This document shows, one piece after another, positions 35,894-45,101 of a stretch of 64,000 bases of DNA. The position numbers and the translations under genes are program-made. The stretch is from Paraburkholderia podalyriae (lineage in GTDB: Bacteria > Pseudomonadota > Gammaproteobacteria > Burkholderiales > Burkholderiaceae). The stretch is from assembly GCF_014397785.1 (NCBI RefSeq), contig NZ_VZQQ01000028.1, positions 19,167 to 83,166 of the forward strand, given 5' to 3'. The stretch's first letter is position 1. Every line of letters starts with the position of its first letter. The notes below the pieces were generated by a model. That model searched no databases. It had not been told where the DNA came from and was given only the letters and a program-made list of their open reading frames with translations.

Positions 35894-37582
35894 ATGAATC
35901 ATTCTCTCTTTGATAAACACGAAAAGACGCTCGACAGCGCACTGAACGCGATCAAGACACGCGGCTATTGGAGTCCCTTCGATGAGATGCCTAGCCCGCG
36001 TGCCTATGGCGAAACCGCCAGAGCCGACGGCGAAGCGGCATTCAAGTCACAACTCGAGCGGCCCTTCGAACTCCATCAACCCGGCAGCAGCGGCACCGTC
36101 GGCGAGGAGCGTTCGCCATTCGGCTTCGCACTGAATATCGGCTATCCAAAAGTGGAACCGGATGCGTTGATCGCAGCGGCACAGAAAGCGCAGACACAAT
36201 ATCGTAAGGCCGGTCCGAAGGCGTGGGTCGGCGTCAGTCTGGAGATCGTCGCGCGACTGAATCAAGCGAGCTTCGAGATCGCGCACAGCGTCATGCATAC
36301 CACCGGGCAGGCGTTCATGATGGCGTTCCAGGCCGGTGGCCCGCACGCGCAGGATCGCGCGCTCGAGGCGATCGTCTACGCGTGGGACGCGATGCGCGAC
36401 ATTCCCGAGACCGCGTACTGGGAAAAGCCACAAGGCAAGAATCCGCCGCTCGCCATGGAAAAGCGCTTCACCATCGTCCCGCGCGGCATCGGCCTCGTGA
36501 TCGGCTGCTGCACGTTTCCCACCTGGAACAGCTATCCCGGGATGTTCGCGGATCTCGCAACCGGCAACGCCGTCATCGTCAAGCCACATCCGGCCGCGAT
36601 TCTGCCGCTCGCGATCACCGTTCGCATTGCGCGACAAGTGCTGAAAGAGGCCGGCTTCGATCCGAACGTCGTGACCCTGCTTGCCACAGCCCCGAACGAT
36701 GGCGCGCTTGTGCAGTCGCTGGCCACGCGTGACGAAATTCGCCTGATCGATTTCACCGGCTGCACCGCCAACGGCGACTGGCTCGAGACACATGCCCGCC
36801 AGGCACAGGTCTACACCGAGAAGGCGGGTGTCAACCAGATCGTAATCGATTCGGCGGATGAACTGAAACCGGTGGTCCGCAACATCGCGTTCTCGCTTGC
36901 GCTGTACTCCGGTCAGATGTGCACGGCGCCGCAGAATATCTACGTGCCGCGTGACGGCATCAAGACGGCTGCAGGCACGATCTCATTCGACGCCGTCGCC
37001 CAGTCCATCGCTGAAGCTGTGCAAAAGCTGACCGCCGATCCGGCCAAGGCAGTCGAACTGACGGGCGCGATCCAGAACAACGGCGTGCTGGATCGGATCG
37101 AGCAGGTCGCCACGCTCGGCACACCGCTCCTTGACAGCCAGAGCCTCGTGCATCCGGCGTTTCCGGACGCAAAGGTCAACACGCCCATTCTGCTGAAACT
37201 CGACGCCGACCGCGACGAAGCCACCTTCACGCAGGAATGGTTCGGCCCGATTGCGTTCGTGATCGCAACCGGCTCGACCGAGCATTCTCTTGAACTTGCC
37301 GGCCGCATCGCTCGCACGCGCGGTGCACTGACGCTGTCCGTCTACAGCACGGACGAGCAGGTGCTGGACGCGGCCGACGAGGCTGCGGCTTTTGGCGGTG
37401 TTGCGCTGTCGATCAATCTGACGGGCGGTGTCTTCGTGAATCAGTCGGCGGCGTTTTCTGACTTCCATGCCACAGGAGCAAATCCTGCAGCCAACGCGAG
37501 TCTTTCGGACGCCGCGTTCGTGGCCAACCGATTCCGCGTCGTGCAAAGCCGCCGCCATGTCCCGCAGCGCGAGCCGGCGTGA
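35894..37582 (+). CDS. paaN: Phenylacetate degradation aldehyde dehydrogenase PaaN
   Basis: A 562-residue aldehyde-dehydrogenase-fold protein with the PaaN-specific start LFDKHEKTLDSALNAIKTRGYWSPFDEMPSP. The catalytic cysteine lies in ALYSGQMCTAPQNIYVP and the cofactor region in IDFTGCTANGDWLE. It oxidises the ring-opened semialdehyde of the phenylacetyl-CoA pathway. It lacks a MaoC hydratase domain, so the oxepin-CoA hydrolase must be a separate protein elsewhere. It starts 38 bases after the paaE remnant and heads the intact part of the operon. Confidence 0.9.
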   Translation: MNHSLFDKHEKTLDSALNAIKTRGYWSPFDEMPSPRAYGETARADGEAAFKSQLERPFELHQPGSSGTVGEERSPFGFALNIGYPKVEPDALIAAAQKAQTQYRKAGPKAWVGVSLEIVARLNQASFEIAHSVMHTTGQAFMMAFQAGGPHAQDRALEAIVYAWDAMRDIPETAYWEKPQGKNPPLAMEKRFTIVPRGIGLVIGCCTFPTWNSYPGMFADLATGNAVIVKPHPAAILPLAITVRIARQVLKEAGFDPNVVTLLATAPNDGALVQSLATRDEIRLIDFTGCTANGDWLETHARQAQVYTEKAGVNQIVIDSADELKPVVRNIAFSLALYSGQMCTAPQNIYVPRDGIKTAAGTISFDAVAQSIAEAVQKLTADPAKAVELTGAIQNNGVLDRIEQVATLGTPLLDSQSLVHPAFPDAKVNTPILLKLDADRDEATFTQEWFGPIAFVIATGSTEHSLELAGRIARTRGALTLSVYSTDEQVLDAADEAAAFGGVALSINLTGGVFVNQSAAFSDFHATGANPAANASLSDAAFVANRFRVVQSRRHVPQREPA

Positions 37583-37642
37583 GCCGCGCGCAGGCCGGCG
37601 CGAACCCGACCCATCACCATCAAATCAATTCAGAGGCAATCA

Positions 37643-38845
37643 ATGACTGAAGCTTTTATTTGCGACGCAATCCGCACGCCGTTCGGACGCTACGGCGGCG
37701 TTCTGAAGGACATTCGTGGCGACGATCTCGGCGCCGTTCCCATCCGCGCGTTGATGAGCCGCAACGCCTCGGTGGACTGGGGACAGGTAGCCGATGTCCT
37801 GTACGGCTGCGCCAATCAGGCGGGCGAAGACAACCGCAATGTCGCGCGCATGTCGGCGCTCCTCGCGGGCTTACCTATCGACGTGCCCGGTTCCACCATC
37901 AACCGTCTCTGCGGCTCGGGCATGGATGCGGTCGGCAACGCGGCGCGCGCCATCCGCGCCGGCGACGGCGATTTTTATGTCGCCGGCGGCGTGGAAAGCA
38001 TGACGCGCGCGCCGTTCGTGATGGGCAAATCGGCTACGGCGTTTGGCCGCCAGGCTGAAATCTTTGACACGACCATCGGCTGGCGCTTCATCAACAAGAA
38101 GATGCGCGAGCAGTACGGGGTCGACTCGATGCCGGAGACGGCGGAAAACGTGGCGATGGACTTCGGGATTGAACGCGATGCGCAGGATCGATTCGCGCTG
38201 CGCAGCCAGCAACGCGCCGCTCGCGCGCAGGCGGACGGCACGCTAGCGCAGGAGATCACCGCCGTTCAGGTGCCACAAAAGAAGGGCGAGACGGTCGCCG
38301 TCGAACGCGACGAGCATCCGCGCGAAACCTCGCTCGAAACGCTGGCGAAACTCAAGGGCGTGGTACGTCCGGACGGATCGGTGACGGCAGGCAACGCTTC
38401 GGGCGTCAACGACGGCGCGTGCGCGTTGTTGATCGGCAGCGAAGAAGCAGCGCGCCGCAACGGGCTCACGCCGCGCGCCCGCATTCTCGGCATGGCGACC
38501 GCTGGCGTTGCGCCGCGCATCATGGGCATCGGACCGGCTCCGGCCACGCAAAAACTCCTCGCGCGCCTCGGCATGACGCTCGACCAGTTCGATGTAATCG
38601 AACTCAACGAGGCATTTGCTTCGCAAGGGATTGCGGTGCTGCGGCAACTTCGGTTGGCGGAAGACGATCCGCGCGTGAACCCCAACGGTGGCGCAATTGC
38701 GCTTGGGCATCCGCTCGGCGCGTCGGGCGCCCGGCTCGTCACCACCGCGATGTACGAACTCGAACGCCGCAATGGCCGGTTCGCGCTCTGCACGATGTGC
38801 ATCGGCGTCGGACAGGGAATTGCCATCGTGATCGAGCGAGTCTGA
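37643..38845 (+). CDS. paaJ: 3-oxoadipyl-CoA/3-oxo-5,6-dehydrosuberyl-CoA thiolase
   Basis: A 400-residue thiolase of the PcaF/PaaJ type. The nucleophilic cysteine is in STINRLCGSGMDAVG near residue 90; the second half has VIELNEAFASQG, GGAIALGHPLGASGAR and the C-terminal acid/base cysteine in CTMCIGVGQG. It makes the final thiolytic cuts to acetyl-CoA and succinyl-CoA. It follows paaN by about 60 bases and precedes paaH by 13 bases. The same protein could serve beta-ketoadipate breakdown. Confidence 0.9.
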   Translation: MTEAFICDAIRTPFGRYGGVLKDIRGDDLGAVPIRALMSRNASVDWGQVADVLYGCANQAGEDNRNVARMSALLAGLPIDVPGSTINRLCGSGMDAVGNAARAIRAGDGDFYVAGGVESMTRAPFVMGKSATAFGRQAEIFDTTIGWRFINKKMREQYGVDSMPETAENVAMDFGIERDAQDRFALRSQQRAARAQADGTLAQEITAVQVPQKKGETVAVERDEHPRETSLETLAKLKGVVRPDGSVTAGNASGVNDGACALLIGSEEAARRNGLTPRARILGMATAGVAPRIMGIGPAPATQKLLARLGMTLDQFDVIELNEAFASQGIAVLRQLRLAEDDPRVNPNGGAIALGHPLGASGARLVTTAMYELERRNGRFALCTMCIGVGQGIAIVIERV

Positions 38846-38858
38846 GGGGAGCGAAAAC

Positions 38859-40412
38859 ATGAAAACCGCTCTGGATCAAGCGTGTGTGGTGGGCGTGATC
38901 GGCGCCGGCGCAATGGGGGCCGGCATCGCGCAGGTGGCGGCGACGGCAGGCCATCCGGTCGTGCTGTTCGATATCGACGCACAAGCCGTTGAGCGGGCGC
39001 TGACCGGCATCGCCGCCGCGCTCACGCGGCTGGCGGACAAAGGCCGTCTAAGCCCGGACGCGGCACAGGCCGCAATTGCGCGAATCCGCGCGGCCGTGGG
39101 TCTAGCCGATCTTCGCGACGCTGGCCTCGTGATCGAAGCCGTGGCCGAGCGGCTCGATATCAAGCAAAAGATTTTCGGCGATCTCGAAGGCATCGTGGGA
39201 GAGCAGTGCATTCTCGCCACCAACACCTCGTCCATTTCGGTCACCGCGATCGGCGCTTCGTTGCGCAATCCGGCGCGGCTGGTCGGCATGCACTTCTTTA
39301 ACCCCGCCCCGTTGATGGCGCTGGTGGAAGTGGTCAGCGGACTGGCGACCTCGGAGGAGGCGGCGCAGCGCGCCCATCTGACGGCTGCAGCCTGGGGCAA
39401 GACGCCAGTTCATGCGAAGTCGACCCCAGGTTTCATTGTCAATCGCGTCGCGCGGCCGTTTTATGCGGAAGGCTTGCGTGTGCTGACCGAGCAGGCGGCC
39501 GATCCCGCTTCCATCGACACCGTGATGCGCGATGCGGGCCAGTTCCGCATGGGACCGTTCGAACTGATGGACCTGATCGGGCACGACGTCAACTTTGCTG
39601 TGACGGAGTCGGTGTTTCGCGCGTATTTCTACGATCGCCGCTTCACGCCGTCGCTGATTCAGCAGGAACTGGTCAGCGCGGGCTTCCTCGGTCGCAAGAC
39701 TGGCCGTGGCTTCTACGACTATGCAGCGCAGGCGGCCAAGCCAGCCGCGACGATCGAGGCCCCGGCGAGCGCGCCCCGGAAAATCAGGCTCGGCAAGCCG
39801 GAGAAGCCGTTCATGCCGTTACAGGAGAGACTGTCGCGTTCGGGGCTGGACGTTTCGACGGACGCTGACGACGACGTCGCCGGTCTCGTGGCGAAAATCG
39901 ACGATGCGGTGCTGCTCCTCACCGATGGCCGCACGGCGACGCGCCGCGCTTGCGACATCGGCCGTGACAATGTCGTGCTGGTCGATCTCGCGCTCGACTT
40001 CGCCACCACGAAGACGCTGGCGCTCACTCGCGCTCTGCAATGCAGCGACGCAGCGTATCTGGCGGTCGTGGGCGCGTTGCAGCGTAGCAGTTACGCGGTC
40101 GTGCCGGTTGCGGACACCGCGGGCATGGTGCTGATGCGCACGGTCGCAATGCTCGTCAACGAAGCCGCGGACGCCGTGAATCAGGGCGTCTGCACGGCTT
40201 CGGATCTCGATCTGGCAATGAAGAAAGGCGTCAACTATCCGCTCGGTCCGCTCGATTGGGCCGACAGCATGGGCGTCGAATTGTTTTACCGGGCGCTTGT
40301 GAACCTCGCGGGGCATTACGGCGAAGACCGTTACCGCGTATCGCCACTGCTCGCGGCGCATCACTGGGCCGGCAAGCCGCTGCGCGGCGCCGCCGTTCCT
40401 GCCATCGCCTAA
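38859..40412 (+). CDS. paaH: 3-hydroxyacyl-CoA dehydrogenase (PaaH type)
   Basis: A 517-residue NAD-dependent dehydrogenase with an N-terminal Rossmann domain (VVGVIGAGAMGAGIAQVAA), the HFFNPAPLMALVEVV catalytic region and two C-terminal 3HCDH domains, the first from about residue 185 and the second from about residue 410. This double domain length is typical of PaaH. It oxidises 3-hydroxyadipyl-CoA to 3-oxoadipyl-CoA. The 13-base gap after the thiolase and 34-base gap before paaK support one operon. The isomerase/hydratase genes paaF and paaG are not in the window. Confidence 0.9.
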   Translation: MKTALDQACVVGVIGAGAMGAGIAQVAATAGHPVVLFDIDAQAVERALTGIAAALTRLADKGRLSPDAAQAAIARIRAAVGLADLRDAGLVIEAVAERLDIKQKIFGDLEGIVGEQCILATNTSSISVTAIGASLRNPARLVGMHFFNPAPLMALVEVVSGLATSEEAAQRAHLTAAAWGKTPVHAKSTPGFIVNRVARPFYAEGLRVLTEQAADPASIDTVMRDAGQFRMGPFELMDLIGHDVNFAVTESVFRAYFYDRRFTPSLIQQELVSAGFLGRKTGRGFYDYAAQAAKPAATIEAPASAPRKIRLGKPEKPFMPLQERLSRSGLDVSTDADDDVAGLVAKIDDAVLLLTDGRTATRRACDIGRDNVVLVDLALDFATTKTLALTRALQCSDAAYLAVVGALQRSSYAVVPVADTAGMVLMRTVAMLVNEAADAVNQGVCTASDLDLAMKKGVNYPLGPLDWADSMGVELFYRALVNLAGHYGEDRYRVSPLLAAHHWAGKPLRGAAVPAIA

Positions 40413-40446
40413 CCCTATTCAGTCACGTCATTCTCAGGAGACAACC

Positions 40447-41772
40447 GTGGTCCAGCCAATTCCTCAACGGGGCGAACTCGAGCCCATCGAACTAGCCAGC
40501 CGCGACGAGCTTCAGGCGCTCCAACTGGAACGGCTCAAATGGTCGCTCAGGCATGCCTATGAGAACGTGCCGCACTATCGTCGCTCCTTTGACGCAGCCG
40601 GAGTCCACCCCGACGATCTGCGCCACCTGTCCGACCTGGCGAAATTTCCGACCATGTCGAAGAAAGACCTGCGCGACAACTATCCGTTCGGACTTTTTGC
40701 GGTGCCGAAAGACCAGGTCGTCCGCGTCCACGCATCAAGCGGCACGACCGGAAAGCCGACGGTCGTGGGCTATACCGCGAACGACATCGACACCTGGGCC
40801 AACGTCACGGCCCGTTCGATCCGTGCGGCCGGCGGTCGGCGCGGCGACACGCTGCATAACGCTTTTGGCTACGGCCTGTTCACTGGCGGCCTCGGTATCC
40901 ATTACGGTGCGGAGCGACTCGGCTGCATGGTCGTGCCAATGTCCGGCGGCCAGACTGAGAAGCAGGTTCAATTGATCCGCGATTTCGAGCCGTCGATCAT
41001 TCTCGTCACGCCTTCTTACATGCTCAACCTGATCGACGAAATGTCACGGCAGGGCATGAATCCGGCGGAGTCGTCACTGAAGCTCGGCATCTTCGGCGCG
41101 GAGCCGTGGACGCAGGGAATGCGCAACGAGATCGAGACGCGCGCTGGCATCCAGGCCATTGACATCTACGGTCTCTCGGAAATAATGGGCCCGGGCGTGG
41201 CGTGCGAGTGTATCGAAAGCAAGGATGGGCCGGTGATCTGGGAAGATCACTTTTATCCCGAGATCATCGATCCGATAACCGGTGAAGTGCTGCCCGACGG
41301 CAGTCACGGTGAACTGGTGTTCACGTCGCTCTCGAAGGAAGCCGTGCCGATGATCCGTTACAGAACACGCGACCTGACTTCGCTGCAGCCGCCGACATCG
41401 CGCTCGATGCGCAGGCTCGCAAAGATCACGGGACGTTCGGACGACATGCTCATCATTCGCGGCGTCAATGTGTTTCCGAGCCAGATTGAGGAACTGATTC
41501 TCAGCATCTCCCGGCTTAGCGGGAACTACCAGTTGTGCATCACGCGCGACGGGCACATGGATTCGCTGTCCGTGTCGGTCGAGGCGCGGGCGGAGATTTG
41601 CGACTCGCTCGTCGATAGCGAGCGCGCCCAGCTTGCACGTGAGTTGCAGCATCGCGTGAAGACGATGGTGGGCGTATCCACGGCTGTGCGCGTGCTGAAC
41701 GCCGGCGAGATAAAGACGACCGCCACCGGCAAGGCGCAACGCGTGCTCGACTTGCGGCACGTCAACGCATGA
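40447..41772 (+). CDS. paaK: Phenylacetate-CoA ligase
   Basis: A 441-residue adenylating enzyme that converts phenylacetate to phenylacetyl-CoA. It starts with GTG after TCAGGAGACAACC. Family marks: LEPIELASRDELQALQLERL near residue 11, the phosphate loop HASSGTTGKPTVVGY near 98, YGLSEIMGPGVA near 240 and GRSDDMLIIRGVNVFPSQIE near 331. Standard length. It is the last paa gene; an 11-base-pair hairpin follows. Its substrate could come from the acylase encoded next. Confidence 0.95.
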   Translation: MVQPIPQRGELEPIELASRDELQALQLERLKWSLRHAYENVPHYRRSFDAAGVHPDDLRHLSDLAKFPTMSKKDLRDNYPFGLFAVPKDQVVRVHASSGTTGKPTVVGYTANDIDTWANVTARSIRAAGGRRGDTLHNAFGYGLFTGGLGIHYGAERLGCMVVPMSGGQTEKQVQLIRDFEPSIILVTPSYMLNLIDEMSRQGMNPAESSLKLGIFGAEPWTQGMRNEIETRAGIQAIDIYGLSEIMGPGVACECIESKDGPVIWEDHFYPEIIDPITGEVLPDGSHGELVFTSLSKEAVPMIRYRTRDLTSLQPPTSRSMRRLAKITGRSDDMLIIRGVNVFPSQIEELILSISRLSGNYQLCITRDGHMDSLSVSVEARAEICDSLVDSERAQLARELQHRVKTMVGVSTAVRVLNAGEIKTTATGKAQRVLDLRHVNA

Positions 41773-41779
41773 GGCCGAG

Positions 41780-41805
41780 GCCAGGCTCCGTTCGCGGAGC
41801 CTGGC
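41780..41805 (+). terminator. Strong hairpin after paaK
   Basis: GCCAGGCTCCG (41780-41790) pairs fully with CGGAGCCTGGC (41795-41805) around a TTCG tetraloop, a very stable stem seven bases past the paaK stop. No U-tract follows, so it is either a Rho-assisted terminator or an mRNA 3' stabiliser that could still allow read-through into the acylase. Confidence 0.65.
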
Positions 41806-41930
41806 TGCGCATTGAATGCAGCGGCACTTCGCTGCGATCTGTTCAGGTTCCACGATGCAGCGTATAAACGCGCGGGCCGCACGGGGTGAGGTCTCGTGGA
41901 CACCGTCTTTCCTGTGAAGGAGGAGGCGCC

Positions 41931-44555
41931 ATGATCGATACCGCGGTATGTGTCTTTCTAAATGATGGAAATATCGTGCCTCAACCGTCCCGCCTCTCAC
42001 GGCACGCATGCGTATTGGCGTTTTTCTTGGCCTTTGCTGCGCTTGCGCTCCCGCTGCTACCCTCCACTGCGCATGCGACCAGCACGGCGACACACCAGGT
42101 CGTGATCAAGCGCGATGAATACGGCGTGCCGCAGATCTACGCGGACACCACGTACAAGCTCTTCTATGGCTACGGCTATGCGGTAGCGCAAGACCGCCTG
42201 TTCCAGATGGAGATGGCCAAACGCAGCACACAGGGCACGGTGGCCGGAGTGCTCGGCGAGAAATTCGAGAAGTTCGACGAGGCGACGCGCGGCAACTACT
42301 GGCCCGCGTCGATCGAACAGCAAATCGCTGCATTGCCGAAAAACGAGCGCGACATTCTCGACGGTTACGCGGATGGCATGAACGCCTGGATTGCGCAGGT
42401 GCGTGCCCACCTGGCCACGCTGATGCCCAGGCAGTTCAACGACTTCGGCTTCACGCCGTCGAACTGGAGCGCATTCGATGTGGCGATGGTATTCGTCGGC
42501 ACAATGGCGAACCGCTTCTCCGACAGCACGAGCGAAGTGGACAACCTTGCGCTGCTCACGGCGTTGAAGGACAAGTACGGCGACGTACGCGGCATGGAAC
42601 TGTTCAACCAGTTGAAATGGCTGGTGAATCCGGATGCACGCACGACCATCGCCCCCGACGAACGCACCTATCCGGTCAAGCTGGGCGCACAGGTGGGCAG
42701 CGGCACGCTCGCCTATACGCTGCCTCGCTACGATGGCCCGCCACCGATGGCCGAGCGCCTCGCGCGCGGTGCCGACGGCATGCTGCTCGCGCTCGATCCG
42801 GTTGCCAACCGCGACACGGTGCTGGCGCAGTATGCGGCGAGCGGCGCCAATGGTCTTGCCGGCTTTCCGACTACCAGCAACATGTGGATCATCGGCAAGC
42901 ATCGTGCGCGCGGGGCGAAAGCGATCATGCTGAACGGCCCGCAGTTCGGCTGGTTCAACCCGGCATACACCTATGGCGTCGGGTTGCATGGCGCAGGCTT
43001 CAATATCGTGGGCAATACGCCGTTTGCGTATCCGTGCATGCTGTTCGGCCACAACGGCCGGATCTCGTGGGGCTCGACGGCCGGCTTCGGTGACGATATC
43101 GACAATTTCGCCGAGCGCATCGATCCTGCTCGCGCCGATTTCTACTGGCACAACGGCGCATGGGTGCAGATGGAAAAGCGCACGGAGATCATTCACGTGA
43201 AGGATGCCGCGCCCGTGACGCTCGACGTCTACCGCACCGTGCACGGCATTGTGATGCAGCGCGACGACGCCACGCATACCGCGTATGCAAAAGCGCGCGC
43301 CTGGGACGGACTCGAAGTCCAGTCGCTGCTCGCGTGGACCCATCAGGCACAGGCGCACGACTGGAAAAGCTGGACCGACCAGGCCGCGCGCCAGGCACTG
43401 ACGATCAACTGGTACTACGCCGACCGTGACGGCAATATCGGCTACGCGCATACGGGCAAGTATCCGCGGCGTCGCGCGGGACACGATCCGCGCTTACCGG
43501 TGCCTGGAACCGGCGAATGGGACTGGCGCGGTCTGTTGCCGTTCTCGACCAATCCACAGATCTATAACCCGCGCAGCGGCTACATCGCGAACTGGAACAA
43601 CTCGCCGGAGAAGGGCTATCCCGCATCGGACCTGTTCGCGTTCCTGTGGGGTCAGGCGGACCGCGTCGATGAAATCTCGCGGCGCATCGATGCGCACGCC
43701 ACGCTGGATACCGACGACGTCTGGCAGATCCTCAAGGAAACGAGCCGCGCCGACCTGAACGTGCATCCGTTCCTGCCGTTCATCGAGCGCGCGACTGCAA
43801 CGCTACCCAATGACGATCCGCGTCGCCGCCTGGCCGATTCGCTGGCGCACTGGGACGGCATCAACGACGATCCGAAAGACACTGGCAAATACGCGCAGCC
43901 CGGCTCGGCGATCATGAATGCGTGGCTCACGTCGATGCTCGGTCGAACCGTCGTGAAGGCCGTTCCCGCACCGTTTGACAAGTGGTACACGGCAAGCGGT
44001 TATGAGACAACCCAAGACGGCCCGACCGGCTCGGTGAACTTGAGTGCGGGCAGCAAGATCCTGTACGAGGCGTTGCTCGGACCGCGCTCCGGGGTGCCGC
44101 AACGCGTCGACCTTTTCAACGGCGCGCAACCTGACGACGTGATCCGCGCCGCGCTGGACGATGCATGGAAGTCGCTGTCCCAACGCTACGGCGACGACAT
44201 CACTCAATGGAGAACGCCTGCTGTGACCCTGACGTTCCGCGCCAATAACTTCTTCGGCGTACCGCAGGCTGATGGGTCGGAGGCCATCCATGTTCCCGAA
44301 TACCAGAATCGCGGAACGGAAAACGACCTGATTGTGTTCGGCAGCGAGGGAGCAGCAGGCAAGGTCCAGGCATCGGATGTGGTCGCGCCAGGCCAGAGCG
44401 GCTTCGTTGCACCGGACGGCACACGCTCGACGCACTACGCAGACCAACTCGAGCTGTACACGGGCTTTGGCCGTAAGGCGCTATGGCTCGACGACGCCGA
44501 TGTGGTGCAGCACACGCGGCAAGTGGAGAGGCTTGACGTGGCCGAACCAAAATAG
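41931..44555 (+). CDS. Penicillin G acylase-type N-terminal nucleophile hydrolase
   Basis: An 874-residue precursor. A signal peptide ends at AHA near residue 49, followed by the alpha chain (VIKRDEYGVPQIYADTTYKLFYGYGYAVAQDRLFQMEM). The self-cleavage and nucleophile region is GANGLAGFPTTSNMWIIGK; Ser316 is predicted to become Ser-beta-1. GPQFGWFNPAYTYGVGLHGAG also matches the class from E. coli PAC. It hydrolyses N-phenylacetyl (or similar) amides in the periplasm. The start at 41931 follows GAAGGAGGAGGCGCC, a very strong site. Its place directly after paaK suggests supply of phenylacetate to that pathway. Confidence 0.92.
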   Translation: MIDTAVCVFLNDGNIVPQPSRLSRHACVLAFFLAFAALALPLLPSTAHATSTATHQVVIKRDEYGVPQIYADTTYKLFYGYGYAVAQDRLFQMEMAKRSTQGTVAGVLGEKFEKFDEATRGNYWPASIEQQIAALPKNERDILDGYADGMNAWIAQVRAHLATLMPRQFNDFGFTPSNWSAFDVAMVFVGTMANRFSDSTSEVDNLALLTALKDKYGDVRGMELFNQLKWLVNPDARTTIAPDERTYPVKLGAQVGSGTLAYTLPRYDGPPPMAERLARGADGMLLALDPVANRDTVLAQYAASGANGLAGFPTTSNMWIIGKHRARGAKAIMLNGPQFGWFNPAYTYGVGLHGAGFNIVGNTPFAYPCMLFGHNGRISWGSTAGFGDDIDNFAERIDPARADFYWHNGAWVQMEKRTEIIHVKDAAPVTLDVYRTVHGIVMQRDDATHTAYAKARAWDGLEVQSLLAWTHQAQAHDWKSWTDQAARQALTINWYYADRDGNIGYAHTGKYPRRRAGHDPRLPVPGTGEWDWRGLLPFSTNPQIYNPRSGYIANWNNSPEKGYPASDLFAFLWGQADRVDEISRRIDAHATLDTDDVWQILKETSRADLNVHPFLPFIERATATLPNDDPRRRLADSLAHWDGINDDPKDTGKYAQPGSAIMNAWLTSMLGRTVVKAVPAPFDKWYTASGYETTQDGPTGSVNLSAGSKILYEALLGPRSGVPQRVDLFNGAQPDDVIRAALDDAWKSLSQRYGDDITQWRTPAVTLTFRANNFFGVPQADGSEAIHVPEYQNRGTENDLIVFGSEGAAGKVQASDVVAPGQSGFVAPDGTRSTHYADQLELYTGFGRKALWLDDADVVQHTRQVERLDVAEPK

Positions 44556-45101
44556 TGAGGCAGACTGAGGAAGTCTATAGTCACCCCGTCGCGACCGGCA
44601 AGCTGGCCACGACCTTCCGATGTACAAACGGCACGCGTTGGCTGAGGTATCTGTCGCGGCGGCATCCGGAGAATCGCGTCTTTCAGGGCTATTTTTATGT
44701 GTTCAATGCCCGCATATAGATTGGCCGAAAAAAACGATTGTCCAAATGCGGGCCGCGATTCCCCGTTGCGGAAGCATTCCCATGGCGAGAAGCAAGGGGA
44801 CGGATGCTCGAACGGAAGGCGCCGTCGGCAGAATGGCTGTCGAAACCTGAGTCACCCCACACAGCGCTTCAAAATGAAGCTGGCGCGCCCGACAAATCGG
44901 CGGCCGCCGTCGCCTCGTCAAATGACGACTCGTCGCTCTTCAGCAGACGTTCGCCATGCGACTGCGAAGGACTAGCCCCCGAGAGTGTTTACCCTTCATG
45001 TCGAAAATCGAGAGTAGTTTGTCGCAGTCGATAATTTTCTGATTCATTGACCTTCTACTATTCGCTCACACTACTGGCGTTTTTCACCAAGGAGCGAGCG
45101 C
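44556..45101. promoter_or_regulatory. Intergenic region before the creatinine cluster
   Basis: About 545 bases. The first 400 show only short ORFs with no likeness to known proteins. The end carries the TGTCG direct-repeat pair and promoter of the first creatinase. Confidence 0.5.
44999..45061 (+). promoter_or_regulatory. Creatine-regulon promoter 1: TGTCG-N16-TGTCG and TACTAT box
   Basis: TGTCG at 44999-45003 and again at 45020-45024, 21 bases apart (two helical turns), then a TACTAT -10-like box at 45056-45061. The distance from the first repeat to the box is 57 bases. The same layout recurs at 46454 and 51527. Paired direct repeats on one helix face suit an AraC-family activator such as that at 50393-51403. 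Confidence 0.68.

Noticed and set aside
42057..43484. Minus-strand ORF of 475 codons
   Set aside because: Antisense to the penicillin acylase; its translation is rich in Arg, His and Val as expected for a shadow frame.
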